Shown: positions 25,598 to 38,483, counted from the stretch's first letter. The stretch is DNA of 64,000 nucleotides from Gossypium raimondii (GCF_025698545.1 NC_068573.1:2361001-2425000), one strand, 5' to 3'. Notes: generated from the sequence alone by a model not told the origin. Program-made: numbers and translations.

Positions 25598-26273
25598 CTC
25601 CGAGACCAAGAGCCATTGCAGCAGATTTGCAGAAGGTAGATGCTTTAGTATCAGCATTAGGGCTTTTTCAGTTCAAGTAATAACTCAACTGTGGATTTCT
25701 CTGTCTCTTAGTTATCTTTTTTCTTGTATATATACATAATATAAATATTTTTTAAAAAGAAAGAAATAAGAAAAAAATGGGAACTATTGATGGGTACTTT
25801 AAACTTTAATGAGTATTTAATAAATTAATTAATTCCTAAATTATGAGAAAATTACATAATTTCTTAGATGGTAAAAGGGTTTTAAGAAACTAAGTAAACT
25901 TTAAAGGGTCTTTAAGAAAATTATTTAATTTCTTAAGAGTTACTTAAAACCTTAAAGGCCTTTTAAAAAATAACAAAATCTTAAACCATGAAAAGTTACT
26001 TAATTTCTTACTAGTTACAACCTTAAGAAATTAATGGGTAAACCATGAAATGATTACGTAAATCTTTAATGTCTCATTTGATTACTAGTGTAATAATACG
26101 CTTATTACAAATGTTTTACAATAGTTACATCAAAATAAAGAACAATTAGAAATTAGGAAGATGAGTAATAACTCTTGTAAAAAATAAAACATCTTCAAAA
26201 TAAGCGGATATTATTTCTACTTCTGGCTAAAATTAAGTCATGTATTACCAATTAAATTAATTCATTACCGACT
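25598..26273. other. 3' flank of the hydrolase gene, AT-rich
   Basis: Probable 3'UTR to about 25760, with aataaaa-like signals around 25740-25770. Next comes a degenerate repeat of cttaaa/ttaagaaa words (25850-26050). No gene. Confidence 0.4.
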
Positions 26274-27164
26274 CATATTGTACAAAGCCCAAATTTGCCC
26301 CAGCCCAACAAACTCAATTAAACCCAAAAACAGCTAGCCCAATGGCCCAATCACCTAAAACGTTTCAGCAAAAAAGCCTAATCCCCAACCCTAGGGCGCC
26401 GCATCCCTTGCTGCTCCCATGTGCGCCGTACGCTGCTGCCATACCTGCCCTCTGACTCCCTGCAAGATGAAAGAACACGCAAAGCAGAGACCAAGCAGTA
26501 GAAAATAACATTTTTATTGTATCATTTGGAGGGATAAAAAAGGCGGGAGATCATTATCAAAAGGGGGGCTTCGTCACTGTAATATGGGGGGGGGGATATT
26601 TTTCTTCGTTTTTTTTCCTTTTCTTTCGGCAAAGACCGAATACACTGTAAAAGGGGGTTCCTTTTTTATGAGATTGAAGAAAGAAGAAAACAAGAACAAG
26701 TTTCTAAAGCTTTTTTTTTAAGATTTGCATCATTTTCTTTCTGTCCATCTTTTATATTCTTTTTTATGTTTAGATACTAATAATAAGAATAAAAAGAGAG
26801 AAGAGGGAGAGAACTTACCGGAGTCGATTCGCGTCTGTCGTCGGAGACTTCTTTTCCGGTGCCAAAATGGATCGTTGAGAACGTGAACGCCCCCTTTTTC
26901 TTGCTTTTTGGTTGTTTTGAGACTAGATCCGGGCTCAGAGGGTTAGGGTCTAAAAAAGGGACCCTTTTTACTCTTGCCGGCCACCGTGCACGGCGGCGCC
27001 GGCCGCGGGTGGCTACTGGTCGAAGCCCAGGCCGGAGAGGGGAAGGGTTTCAGAGGTTTTTGTAGTTTTTTTTCTGTGATGGGGAAATAAATGAAAAAAA
27101 AATTAAAAATTGGGTTTAAATAGAGGAAGCGAAACGACATAGTTTCAGCTGACGACCTCAGCGC

Positions 27165-27182
27165 CAAAACGGCGCCGTTTTG
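27165..27182. repeat. 18-bp perfect palindrome in LTR H
   Basis: caaaacggcgccgttttg is self-complementary over all 18 bases and is flanked by near-symmetric gcgc words. A related half (acgacgccgtttt) is at 27354-27366. Such motifs in an LTR may be transcription-factor sites; the role is unknown. Confidence 0.8.
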
Positions 27183-28504
27183 CGCGACCCGCGCGTGACC
27201 CGACCCATTACCAGGAGGATCCGCGTGTTTTGTGACTAGGGTATAATTGCTACCCTAGTCCTTCCTCTTTATTAACTCTTTTTAATCAAGTTTTACATTT
27301 TTTAAATTTTTACCCCATAATTTTCCGCGATCTCAGTTCGATCCTTATTTGAACGACGCCGTTTTAGAGGAGAAGGGAAAATTACCCTTCCAGCCCCTCT
27401 ATGTCATTCGCGCATTCAAACCAGTCCTTCCTCTTTTGTTTATTTCGAAACTGCACTTTTTTTGTTTTTATTTCAATTTAGTCCATGTTTTAGTTATTTT
27501 ATTATTTAATTAATTATTTTTAACATTATTATTGCCACTACATTACGTTATTATTATCATCATTGTTATTATGCATTTATTTATGTTATCTTAATTTCAA
27601 TTTTTCTGCTGTATACATACATTCATTCGGTTATACGTACATACTTTTTAATTTATTTGCGTATACATACTCATATATACTATTTATACTTTATGCCTTA
27701 TATACATACATATATGTACACATACACACATGCGTTTCTACAATACATGTATATACGTACACGTATATTTTATAACTTATACATATACATACATATAAAT
27801 GTCTTTCATATTTTATAATTTCAAAGAATATATATACATACTTGTACATGTTCCTTATATTTTAAAAAATATATTTTTATATATGTAAATACTTATTTTA
27901 AAATTCATATGTATATATCTCTACATATATATTTCTACTCATATATATACCTCTTTATGTTTTTACTTTATAATTTTTATACATGCCTGCATAGTTATAC
28001 GTATTTGAGATTTTTTTATATGTATATACATCCCTACATATTTTATGATTTATAATTTTATATATACATGCAATGTTTTTATTTATATATATATACATAC
28101 TTATTTTTCTTAAGCTTTATAATTTATGTATACATAGATATGTATGTTTGTTTTATATACATGTATACATTCATGCATTTTTTATAATTTATAACTTAAA
28201 TATATTGATATACATACGTAAATATTTTATCCATTATTATTCATATTGTTCTTGTCGTTCTATTTGATATTTATTTATGTACTCGTTATTATCATTACGA
28301 GATGTTTTAATTCCTTTTATTTACCTATTATTTTATATATACTTGACTCTTTATATGTATATCATCTTTTTAATTGTTGCTTATATTAGTTGTGCTTGTA
28401 TCATCATTATCATTTTGTTATACATGCTAACGCTATGCTTATTCCTACCATTTTATGTTAAGTTAATTTTATTCAATATGGTTTTAAAATAAACAACATT
28501 TCGT

Positions 28505-28990
28505 ATTTAGAAATTCAAGAAGATCGTACATTAATTTCTGGGTTTCGATTTTTATAATAAATCTAAATAAATGAATCTTTTCAAATTCAAGTTTTTAAAT
28601 GCTTTTGGGAATTAAGAAAAGATCGTGTCCTAACTTACTGGGCATGATCTCTTTTCTAAACCCAAGATAATTAATTTTTTTTTAAATAAATAAATTTTTT
28701 GGCATGTATTCTTGTATCGAGCATTGATACGTTGTGTCCTAACGTATTGGATATGACATGTCTTTTTCTCGAGATGAGGATTTTTCTAATAAATAATAAA
28801 GGCAATATTTTGCGTTTGGAAATTCGAGTAAACGTGTCCTAATGTGTTGGGTTTCGATTTCTCGTTTAGCCAAATAGCTTGATATCCTTTTAAAATTTCA
28901 AAATACGGGTTTTGGAAGCCATAAGGTGATCTTGGTTTCGAGAGTTTAAAGTATCATATCCTAAGGTGCTGGATATGATATTCTTTCGGA
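28505..28990 (+). repeat. Diverged tandem units (~110 bp) in LTR H
   Basis: A block of the form cgtgtcctaa.gt..tgggttt/atatgat, then tctttt and tcgagatgagga, recurs at about 28510, 28622, 28730, 28832 and 28960. Copies differ widely, so the array is old. Confidence 0.6.
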
Positions 28991-29347
28991 ATAAGAGAAT
29001 CTTAAATTCCGACCCATATTGTTCAAAAGTTTTTAGGATCGTATTTTTAAAATTCTTTAATGTTTTCAATATTCGACATTTATATATTAACTAATCAACT
29101 AGGTACTAATTTTTGGGCGTTATGAAGTTGCTAATCCTTTCTCGTACGCAACCGACTCCTGAACCTGTTTTTTTGAATTTCGTGGACCAAAATTGGTGTT
29201 TTAATAAAACAAATCATTTATTAAAAACAACCACTTTTCAAGGTGATCCGATCACACCTTATCAAAAAGGATTGGTGGCGACTCCTATTTTCATTTTCAA
29301 AATTTAAGTCGACTCCGTTTTATCAAAAAAATGGTGTCAACACATAT

Positions 29348-30295
29348 ATTAAAACATATGTAAAAAATAATACTCCTATCAAATGTAGTATAAAAGTTCT
29401 TCAAAAAATTAAGTAATCCCTAAACTATAGAGAAATTATTTTATGGACCATAGACCCTTCCTATCGTATCATCCTTAGTCCCTTTCCAATTATTCAATGA
29501 CATTTCAGCTAATTTTTCTATGTTATTGACACATCATTTTGATAATTTTCTACCCTGAACACTAAACATTGAATTCTGAACTCCGAACTACAAATTTAGA
29601 CCTAAATTCGAACTCTAAACCCTGAACCTTAACTTTCGAATTCAAATGATGTGGTGAGAAGGATCCATAAAATAATTTCTCCTAAACCATGAAAAAATTT
29701 ATTTTTTTTAAAGTTACTTAAAATTGTTATTATAAGGAAATATTTAATATTTAATTAATTTTTTTAAAAATATTATATTTTAATTGCAATAATTAGCATA
29801 AAATAATTTTTATTTGAATTATTAAATATAATTCAAATATATTAATTTATCAATTAAATATTATAATAGAAAACTTTCAAACAATAATTAAAGCATTTTT
29901 AACCTATTTAATATCTAATACAGTTTTACTTTATATAATTAATGCAAATTATCATTATTCTAAAAATAATTAAATAACATAATTAACTCTAATATTAATT
30001 AAGTGATAATTAATATGTTTAAAATTCTATTCAAGTAATAACTCTATTTTACATAAAAAGAATTAGCACAATTTTTGTTTACGTCACAAATTTTTTAAAC
30101 TAATAATTGTAAATTATAATTATCACAACTTTTTTCTTATATTTTATTTTTAGAGTTTTGTTTAAGTAATAACTTTCCAGCAGCCGCATCTGCAGTCATG
30201 CCATCCGTTCCTGGCCTATCTACTCGAAGCAAATTGACCTCCTTGCTAGTTAAAGATTTTTGCATTTTGTTTGAGTATTAACCAAATTGACCGTT
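29348..30295. other. AT-rich intergenic DNA
   Basis: No gene. 29560-29640 has repeated ctgaac/ctaaac words (accctgaacactaaac and similar), a decayed simple repeat. 30178-30260 is more balanced in composition, but I do not recognise it. Confidence 0.4.
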
Positions 30296-30650
30296 TGAAC
30301 ACCTCTATGTCAACTCAGCTATTACACTCCTGAATACGAGATACCAGTCCCGATTACAAAGTACTTTCAGCTGTCGCAGTTCAAAACCACTGATCACAGA
30401 AATGCCGCGGCGAATGGTCTCGACTAGTAGAGCGTTGTCATTCTCCAGTTCCACCTTTCTATACCCCCTATCGACCCTCCAGCACTGATCAAGCTTCCGC
30501 TTGAAACACCAAAGCATCCCCAAACCAACCATCGTCCAGCAGAATCTCTCAACAACCAACTCGGCCTGTTGTTTGTTCCTACCATTGATATAAAAACGAG
30601 CCCAAGACACTCCTGTATGTAATAATATCGACCCAATATCACAAAGCACA
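30296..30650 (-). pseudogene. LINE RNase H-like fragment
   Basis: The minus-strand ORF (MLCDIGS..) contains VDRGYRKVELENDNALLVETI, which resembles the middle of the RNase H domain of plant L1-type LINEs (pattern: GYR-V-E-DNALLVE), followed by an ELRQLK..RDWYLVFR block. No reverse transcriptase is nearby. The N-terminal half of the ORF is not recognisable. It is a small fragment and not an active element. Confidence 0.5.
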
Positions 30651-30959
30651 ATCGAATGGATAAATATATTTATATAGGGTGTTGTGAAATTTAAATCAAA
30701 GTAAAATGTAAATATATGATTTATATAAAATAGTATTTCAACATTAAATTTGACATATAAACATTATTGTTAAGTCAAAAATACGTTGCTATTAAGTTAA
30801 GGGTTCATGTACTTGTTAAATTAATTCTTCCGTGGTATTAAATTAGTAAATAATTTGGTTGGCATGCATCATAAAATGATGCAATTCTATTAAAATTGTC
30901 TAAAATATTCGCAATTTGGTTCGACTATTTTAGTAAACAGGATTACAATGTACTACATT

Positions 30960-31077
30960 TAGCAATAATTAATCTGTATCCACCTAGTCAACTTTACGAG
31001 TAGGCTTACCCTTCGTATTACCGACTGTGTGGCACTACCAAATAAAAGGCAGTCCTATAAATACCCCAAAACCTTAA
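30960..31077 (+). promoter_or_regulatory. Promoter-like TATA region, interrupted downstream by a MITE
   Basis: tataaata at 31056-31063 lies in ctataaataccccaaaacc. A similar ctataaatacccccaagaa occurs at 63531-63549. The CT-rich leader continues after the MITE at 31634. It is probably an old LTR promoter rather than a host gene; no ORF follows. Confidence 0.4.
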
Positions 31078-31633
31078 GGACGCATTTGGTTCGTAGAATC
31101 TTAAATTACGTTCCATAATAAGATTACGGGAATATAAGATTATGAGTGGAATGTGAGATTATCTTATTTGGTTCATTTGGCTAGAATATAATACTCATGT
31201 GTTTGGTTGACGAAATATAAGATTACCCAAAAGCAGTTTTACTCAATTGTACTTATTATAATTTTTTTAAGCTAGTTTAGTTCCTTTAATATTTTTTAAT
31301 ATCAATTTCATAAAATTATTATAATTTTTTTACAATTTTAACTTTTATTACAAATTGTATATTAATAAGTAAATATACGATGTTTAAATAAAGTTATAAA
31401 TTATAATTATAACAATTCATTAAAAGTGATTGCAACACCAATCATAATTGTGAGATAACCTAATAAATGGATCGTAATGAGATTTCACATTATATTACGG
31501 CATCTTAACACTATTTCATGATATGTGATTATGGAATGATCGAAATATTGACAATCCAAACACTGTAGTGTAATCTTATTTTGAAATGTAATATTACGGA
31601 TCATAATGTTACATTCAATGAACCAAATACGTC
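31078..31633. mobile_element. Tourist/PIF-Harbinger-like MITE
   Basis: Ends are ggacgcatttggttc at the left and, reversed, gacgtatttggttc at the right, with inverted-repeat similarity extending inwards (aatataagattac / gtaatattacgg). It is flanked by ttaa on both sides (31074-31077 and 31634-31637), compatible with a TAA/TTA-type duplication. Length is about 556 bp, noncoding. Confidence 0.65.
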
Positions 31634-32555
31634 TTAAGTCATCAATCCTCTCCACTTTACTCTCCTCTCCCACTCCATGAATTTTCTCCGCTCCGACTCT
31701 CCACCTATCATAGGTGAACCAACCTCTTTAATTCCATCATCTCCTTCTCCTTGTTGAAATATTGTATTAACAACCATAAAAAAGAAAACCATACAAAATT
31801 AAAAGTTTATGAAAAAAAATTTCAACTCATAATTTACAGTTTATCAAATTTATATATAGCAAAGGAAATTTTCTCACCAATATCTACTTTACTATGCATA
31901 TTTCTATAAATGTTACAACTTATTTACCAAAATTTGAAATAAGGATTGACTTTGTAAATTTAAATTTCAAAGCTTTTTGCTGACCAATAAATATATTTTA
32001 TGAAAATGTGTTTTGAATTAGTATTGTTTATTACCTTATAATTAATACTTAAATTTATAGAAATATTTTTAAGTTATGGAAATATTTATTTTGTGACAAC
32101 TTTTAGACACATTTTCAAAAATTATGCAAATGTTCGGGAACCATTTTTCAATGAATCAAACGTACCGTTAAAATCAAATCAACATGCATAATATGTTAAT
32201 TCAATAAAGCATTCCACGATACATTTACTATTAATAAGAAAAATAAATACCCTATACAAATTACTCTAGTATTCTTATTTGTTGAGTTATTTCTTATCAA
32301 ACATTAAACATATACTCTTTATTATCACGATTGGTGTATTGACCAAGTATAAATAATTATTAATTAATTTAGTTAAGTTTTATATAATTAATTTAATTAA
32401 TTATTTAGTAAGTCAAAATGTATTAAAATTATTTCTCTTCAATAAAATAAAATATATTTATATTTTAAATATAAAATTATGCCATAAAATTTAGAACTAT
32501 TATTACTGAATAACAATAGCATTTTAAACTTAAACAATGTATATGAAAATTGAAT
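31634..32555. other. CT-rich leader then AT-rich DNA
   Basis: 31634-31745 is CT-rich (cctctccactttactctcc) and looks like the continuation of the promoter-like region at 31056. The rest is AT-rich with no gene. Confidence 0.4.
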
Positions 32556-32559
32556 TTAA

Positions 32560-33150
32560 GTGTAATTACTCCAATTCTTACCATCCGTTTAAAATTTGGA
32601 GTGTTTCAATTAAGGGTGAGCAAAACTTTAACGACTCGAAATTTTTTAAAAATAAAATTCAAATTTTAAGTTATTTGAATTTTCAAATTCAAATTGGATT
32701 AAATTTTGTTAACTCGAATAACCAAAAAAACCAAATAATTCCAACTTGTACTCATGGCAATGAATTGTAAGCTTAAACGACTTTGTCTAGTGCACCTTTC
32801 ATCTTTGGAACATCTATGATAATTCCAACTATTATATATTTTACAACGGTAGTAGGGACATGACATAAGAGAGGATCTTATTGAAAAAAGAAAAAAACAC
32901 TTACTTAAAAGATCAATTTGCAAAACCTTTACTTATATTATTAAAAAAATATATAATTATTTTTGAAAAATAAAACTTTTATAATTATTTTTGAATTGAT
33001 TTATTTTTTAAACTTAATTCGAATTTCATATAACTCGACTCTTTTGGAAAATTTTTCAAATTGAGTTTGATTGATAAAATAGGATTCGTCAACTCAACTA
33101 ACTCAAACTTTTTTCACTCGATTCAATCGAATGCTTACCTCTAACTTCAA
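32560..33150. repeat. Degenerate 'actcg/gagtt' repeat family, copy 1
   Basis: It contains words such as gggtgagcaaaac, taactcgaat, attcgaatttc and ctcgattcaatcgaatgctta. A second copy surrounds the hAT-like MITE at 46560-47820. No coding capacity. Confidence 0.5.
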
Positions 33151-33474
33151 TTGTATTCAATTCAATGAGACTCGCTAATTATAAGCCAAGTTCTATTAAA
33201 GAGCTATAAAGAACCAGAGACTAATAAGAAGATAAAATAATCATTTTGATATTCCATATAGGCCTACTTACAGTAGAGAGAAAATGACCCCATTTATAGA
33301 ACATGGGAAAGGATAATTATCATAACAAATTAAACAAATGTTCCATTTGTTGTAACCACCTGGCTAACGTGTTATGCAAACATAAGTGATAAATTCCAGC
33401 TCATTTAATAGACATTGATAGAATGTTTGGCTAGTATGAACACTCATTTTGGTTAATATCCAACCTGTTTTCTG

Positions 33475-34150
33475 ACTCGTTTTGAGAGAGCATGTGTAAA
33501 GCATCATTACTAGAAACAACACATAGCTTGTTTCTTAACTTAAGAAAAGACTGTTGAATGAGAGGTTCGGTAAGAATGTTTGCTAGCCAATGTTTAGCAA
33601 GAACATAACCAACATGAAATTAATTGTTAAACACCTTCCCCCTCACAAATGAAGGTCTAAATCAACATGTTTAGTCTTCAAATAGAGAATTGGATTGACT
33701 GTCATGGCAACAATATTTGAATTTTCACACCAAATTTTGGGTGGATCAACTAAAGTAATGTCAAAATTTTTCAACAGAGCATGAAGCCAAATGATTTCAG
33801 ACAGTGTCAGCAAAGCTGCGATACTTGGCATCAACTGTTGATCTAGATACAAGCCGTTGTTTTTGTGATCTCTAAGAAACAATGTCAACACCAAGAAAAA
33901 CACAATAAACAGATGTGCAATGTCGATCATCAACATCAAAATAAGCAGTTAGAGATAGTAATGCACTTGGAGAGAACACAATGCCATAACCAAGAGTACC
34001 CTTCAAATAATGTAGAATTCATTTCACGATTATCTAATGAAACTCTCGAGGTTCATGCCTATATTATGCCACTTTACTAATACTGAACAAAATGCTTGAA
34101 AAAAACATATAGTTTCTCATGGAGATATACCACCAAGAACTCTTGTGCAT
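33475..34150 (-). pseudogene. Ty1/copia RNase H / pol C-terminal fragment
   Basis: Minus-strand frames give SLRDHKNNGLYLDQQ, MPSIAALLTLSEIIWLHALL, DPPKIWCENSNIVAM, NPILYLKTKHVDLDLHL and then LIQQSFLKLRNKLCVVSS. This matches the order of the C-terminal RNase H region of plant copia pol (WL..LL, CDN..A, TKHI..D.HF). Frameshifts and substitutions are present; for example, the usual STEAEY block is degraded to PSIAAL. A 3' LTR may occupy about 33180-33475 but I could not bound it. Confidence 0.75.
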
Positions 34151-37100
34151 TCAGTATGGCTTTCCGGTGTGCATAGTTAAATCTATGTGTTATAAATTAT
34201 CAATCGACCATATGTTCATCACTATACATGGTTAAGACATGAATGGAATTTAATGGACCGAAGAGATACTGGGTTGAAATGGTATAATAGTGGAAAGATG
34301 TTTTGAACGAAAATGTGTATCTGAATGTCCAAAGAAAGTTTCTGCCAATTGTGTAACTTTTCTTCTATGAATTGTGATTGTTTACATTAGTTCTAAGCTA
34401 AGTATACGTATGAAGTGACATTCTAGTTGCATTGGTGTTTGAAAGATAATTTGCATAGACTTATGAATAATAAGAGTGAAGAAAATATATGAAGAATAGA
34501 AGTCATCGATTAAATACAGAAATGGGCACAGATCAAGGCTTGGGTATTGGAGTGTTTATAGAAAGGAAAGATTGAGTTTAAGGAAAGTATTCGTTAGAAG
34601 CAAAACCATGTGACTGAGACTGAGAAGATTGCTATGATGAACTATCATATACTTTATCTAAGTACCAGCTAAGGTAAATGGTGTTCTCTCACTAAGTTCT
34701 CACGAACTTATCCCTGATAAATCCTTTATTGTAGGTTTGAGTATTGTGAGACTACACCATGAAGGACTATGCCAAGACTAGGCGAAGGATAGAGACGTAT
34801 CAGGTTATTATACGTACAATGCTGTGGTGGTGGTGTATAGTATTTTGTTTTATTGAGTTGAGTTATCCTTAAAAGTCTGTTTCTTAGGGTATTTTTATAT
34901 AGTAAGGGAATTTTATGGAAAAGCTTTGTGATAAATTATTTCAGGTATTGTAACACCCATAACCTATTTCCGTCACTTATGGAGTATTACCATACAAACT
35001 GAAACATTCATAATAATAACATTCCATTATCAGGTTAATTTAACAAATACATATTTAACTCATAATGAAATAAACATACACTTACAGGCCTTAAATCGAG
35101 CCTACGAGACCTTAAAGATAATTTAGGAACAATCAGGGACCAATTCAAAATGAATTAGAACTTTTAGGGAAAAATAAAAATTTTCACTACAAGGGTCATA
35201 TGGCCGTATGTCCAGGCCGTGTGACAGAGCCCAAACTGTGTGGCTCTAAACATGGTTGTGTGGCTATCCCACACAACCATGCGACTACTCTACGTGCCCG
35301 CGTGTCCACCTGTGTAACTCACTGGCTTGGGCCACACGCCCATGTTTTTGCTCGTGTGACTACTTGTGTAAACCCTGCACCTAACACACCTAGGGCACAC
35401 GTCCGTGTGGGCTACCTGTGTGTGACACACGGTCGTGTGACAGCCCTTGTCCCAGACTGTGTGTGCCTAAAAATGGCTCAAAATAAGTCTATCTTTCATC
35501 CAAATGCATAAGTATCCATACCATCTCAAGAAATATGTTTTCAAGCTACAAAACACATTCAAAATTCAACATAACATGCCAAATCAAGAACCTATGACCT
35601 AACTAATATATCATACATAAAATCATATTGTGAGAATTTATCCTTTCACCACCCTAACTACCATTCACAAATGATAGCATATACACCAATTAACCTATCT
35701 CAATCTCACCATACCATACCTTAAACATGACACTACGTCTCAATCATCTAACAATTCATTACCTTGGTTAGTCTTCCATGCTTTCACACTTGACCACGTC
35801 TAGCATACATATAAGTTAACAACTTACCATTTGACTCCCACATTTGTACCCATTTGTGTCTAAGTTGGGATCATGCATACATGTATCAAGAGTTGTAAAA
35901 CTCACCAAAATCGTAAGCACACCAAGTTATACAACATAAGTAATTATGCATCATTCCACACTCAAAATACCTTGCACTCAATTCTATCATTGCATACCTC
36001 ACTCATGTCATACTTACCTTTTCATGCTTGTCCATTTAGGATTAAACTTTATAATTACACATACAAACCACATTTGGCTACCCATACCACAATATCGAAT
36101 GCACAACCAAAACACATTACATGTACTTATAAAACATTACATAACATAACCAAATGCTCCTATTACATGCCATATAAGCCAAGTCGAATTCAAAATCTAC
36201 CAAAATCCTCGATAGTGTGATTTATTTAGATTGATCCAATCTCCCTATTCCCACAAAACAATATCTACAAGGAAACATAATAATAACTCGAGTAAGCTTT
36301 CATATAGCTTAGTAAGCTCGTCGATTAAACGATAAAGCTTACCGAATTAAACCTAATAATTCAAATAAATAGATTAATGAAAAGAAGTTCCTGCCACAAG
36401 GCTATTAACAGAATTCCTGCCAATCACAACTCATAACAGGTGAGTATTGCGCAGTACAATAATTAAAATCATATTTCATTTTACTATTATTTCAACTTTC
36501 GAAAACACTTATACTTGGATAATTCATATCATCAAAATGTCATATGATAAATGATCATAAACCAAATCATCATTCTAATAATATGTCATTTCAGGTAATC
36601 GAAAGGGTATCACTCATTCGAGTTAACTTTAGAACTTTAACCTGCTCACGATGCTACACACACAAGCTGCAAAGAATTCACAATATATGTAGGATCTCAA
36701 GTCATCGCTACGGTCTATATCACTGATACATAGTAGCTGCTAAATGATCACTGACACATAGTACCTTCTAAATGCTTACCGGCTCAAAGCCTACTAATAA
36801 TCATCGGCCCAAGGCCTGGTATTCAGGTACACCATGTACTCATTATACTGATTTATTAGTTATTCTTTAACATTCAATAGATAAATGTAACATTAGATCA
36901 AATTCTAATAAAACATGTAATATGTAAGAATTGTTATAAGCATAAAAATAATAGTACGAACTTACCTAACTAAACTGCAGCGATGACAAATGTACATGGA
37001 CTATTCTATAATTTCTTTATGCCTCGATTTTCAACTCATTCTTGATCTAGAATAATAATTTCTTTCATTCAACTAATTCCAACGGTAAAATTAACTCATT

Positions 37101-38483
37101 TTATGCAATTAAGTCCTTTCAAACATTTTAGAAAATTACCCCCAATATATCACTTTTATGCAATTTAGTTCCTAAATCCAAAACACGCAATTTAACCATT
37201 TTTAACCACAACTAATTTCAGCCGAATTATTCAATACCTTTCTATAGCCCCTACTTGCTATTATTTCACACCAAGTCCTTATAATTTTATCACTTTTATA
37301 TTTTAGTCATTAAACATTAAAATTAACAAAAACTACTTTACAAAATAGTCCTATTTAACAGACAAACTTAATAATCCATCATAAAACTTCAAGAATATCC
37401 AACCTCATCAATGGAATAATCCCAAACGTTTAACAGTATTACAAATTAGTCTCCGGATTAGCTAGATCAAGCTAATACGAGCTCAAAAACATAAAAATTA
37501 CTAAAAACGGGCGAAGTTTACTCACCCAATTGAAGAACTCAAGCTTGGTGAAGCTTCCAAACCCCTAACCATGGTGTTTCAGCTTCCATAACATGAAAAA
37601 GGAAAGAAAATGATGACTTTATCCTTTTAATCTTTCAATTTAAATTATCATTTAGCTAATTACAAAACTAACCTTCAATTATAACTTATAAAATCATTAA
37701 ACATGTCCATAAATGTCCATAATATATAAATATGGTATAATTATCATCTAAGAAAGGTTTAATTTCACAATTGTTCCTTCAATTATTTTAAAATTTTAAC
37801 TAAATAAGCTTAATTTCAATTTAACCTTAAACTAATTAGGACTAAATGAGAAAATAGCCCAAAAGTTAGTGGGTTTAATCACGTCACAACCGCTTGGACT
37901 TTTTGACCATGGTTTAATCACCATTTTGGTCACTTTAGTATTTTAAATCTATAGCGAATAACTTTTACCTCTTTTACAATTTAACTCCTTTTACCTTAAT
38001 TAACGAGCAAATCACTAAAATTTCTAGAGTAGACTTTAATACACCTATAATACGACTCTATAAATATTTAATAAAAATATTTATGGTCTTAAATTACGGA
38101 AACGAGGTCCCAATACCTCATTTTCAAAAACCACTTGACTTTTGGACTAAACCACTTATACTAACCACTAATTCAATTAATTAAATTTCATCAATTCAAA
38201 ATTCAATATAAAAATTATTATTGACTCGTATAATTTAAATACTAGTTATACAAACTTACTCGTCGAATTTGTGGTCCCGAAACCACTATTTTCGACACCG
38301 CTGAAAAACAGATTGTTACAGGTACTATCATGTATTTTCTTATATTTATTTATGTCTTCAAATTATTGAGAGATAATGTTGTAATTCAATAAAAGTTTCT
38401 CAATAAATTAAAGTTGTTTAATGTTGTGTTTGGTAACACCTGAAATCTGGATCCGGTGAATCAGATCAGGCTGAGGTGTTACA
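34150..38483 (+). mobile_element. Gypsy-type LTR G, split by LTR F
   Basis: Sequence left of 34949 and right of 38320 joins into one LTR: R-region-like text at 34680-34800 (ctcactaagttctcacgaac, taggtttgagtattgtgag), then 38321-38483, ending aggtgttaca. The end contains ggtaacacct ... aggtgttaca, an inverted pair. The start is not certain. It abuts LINE sequence at 38483/38484. Confidence 0.55.
34949..38320 (-). mobile_element. Solo gypsy-type LTR F, reverse orientation, TSD GGTAT/GGTAC
   Basis: On the + strand it begins TGTAACACCC (34949) and ends TTGTTACA (38320). The reverse complement of its right end matches the start of LTR E. Flanks are ggtat (34944-34948) and ggtac (38321-38325), a 5-bp duplication with one mismatch. 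Length is 3,372 bp. It contains a cacacgg/ccgtgtg cluster (35198-35465). The ORFs at 35200-35511 and 35873-36220 lie in this LTR and are not genes. Confidence 0.85.

Larger units (their letters stand above)
26279..29342 (+). mobile_element. Solo LTR H (3.06 kb), TSD CATAT
   Basis: It starts TGTACAAAGCCC at 26279 and ends GTGTCAACA at 29342, flanked by exact catat duplications (26274-26278 and 29343-29347). Near the 3' end is ggtggcgactcc (29275-29286), which resembles the tRNA-Arg primer-site sequence of Tat/Ogre-type elements; the family assignment is inference. The 26380-27250 part is GC-rich for this window and holds a G9-10 run (26585-26595) and an 18-bp palindrome (27165-27182). 27540-28500 is a degenerate tacata/tatata tract. 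28510-28990 has tandem-like units. The GC-rich ORFs at 26859-27167 have no recognisable domain. Confidence 0.85.

Noticed and set aside
26859..27167. GC-rich ORFs on both strands
   Set aside because: They fall within the GC-rich part of solo LTR H, with no recognisable domain or neighbouring exon.
27563..28492. Three Tyr/Ile/Leu-rich ORFs resembling membrane proteins
   Set aside because: The DNA is a degenerate tacata/tatata repeat; the hydrophobic pattern is a composition artefact.
29560..29650. Interstitial telomeric repeat
   Set aside because: The ctaaac/ctgaac words are irregular and do not form a CCCTAAA array.
35200..36220. ORFs of 103 and 115 aa
   Set aside because: Both lie inside LTR F; the first is made of the cacacgg repeats and the second is low-complexity.
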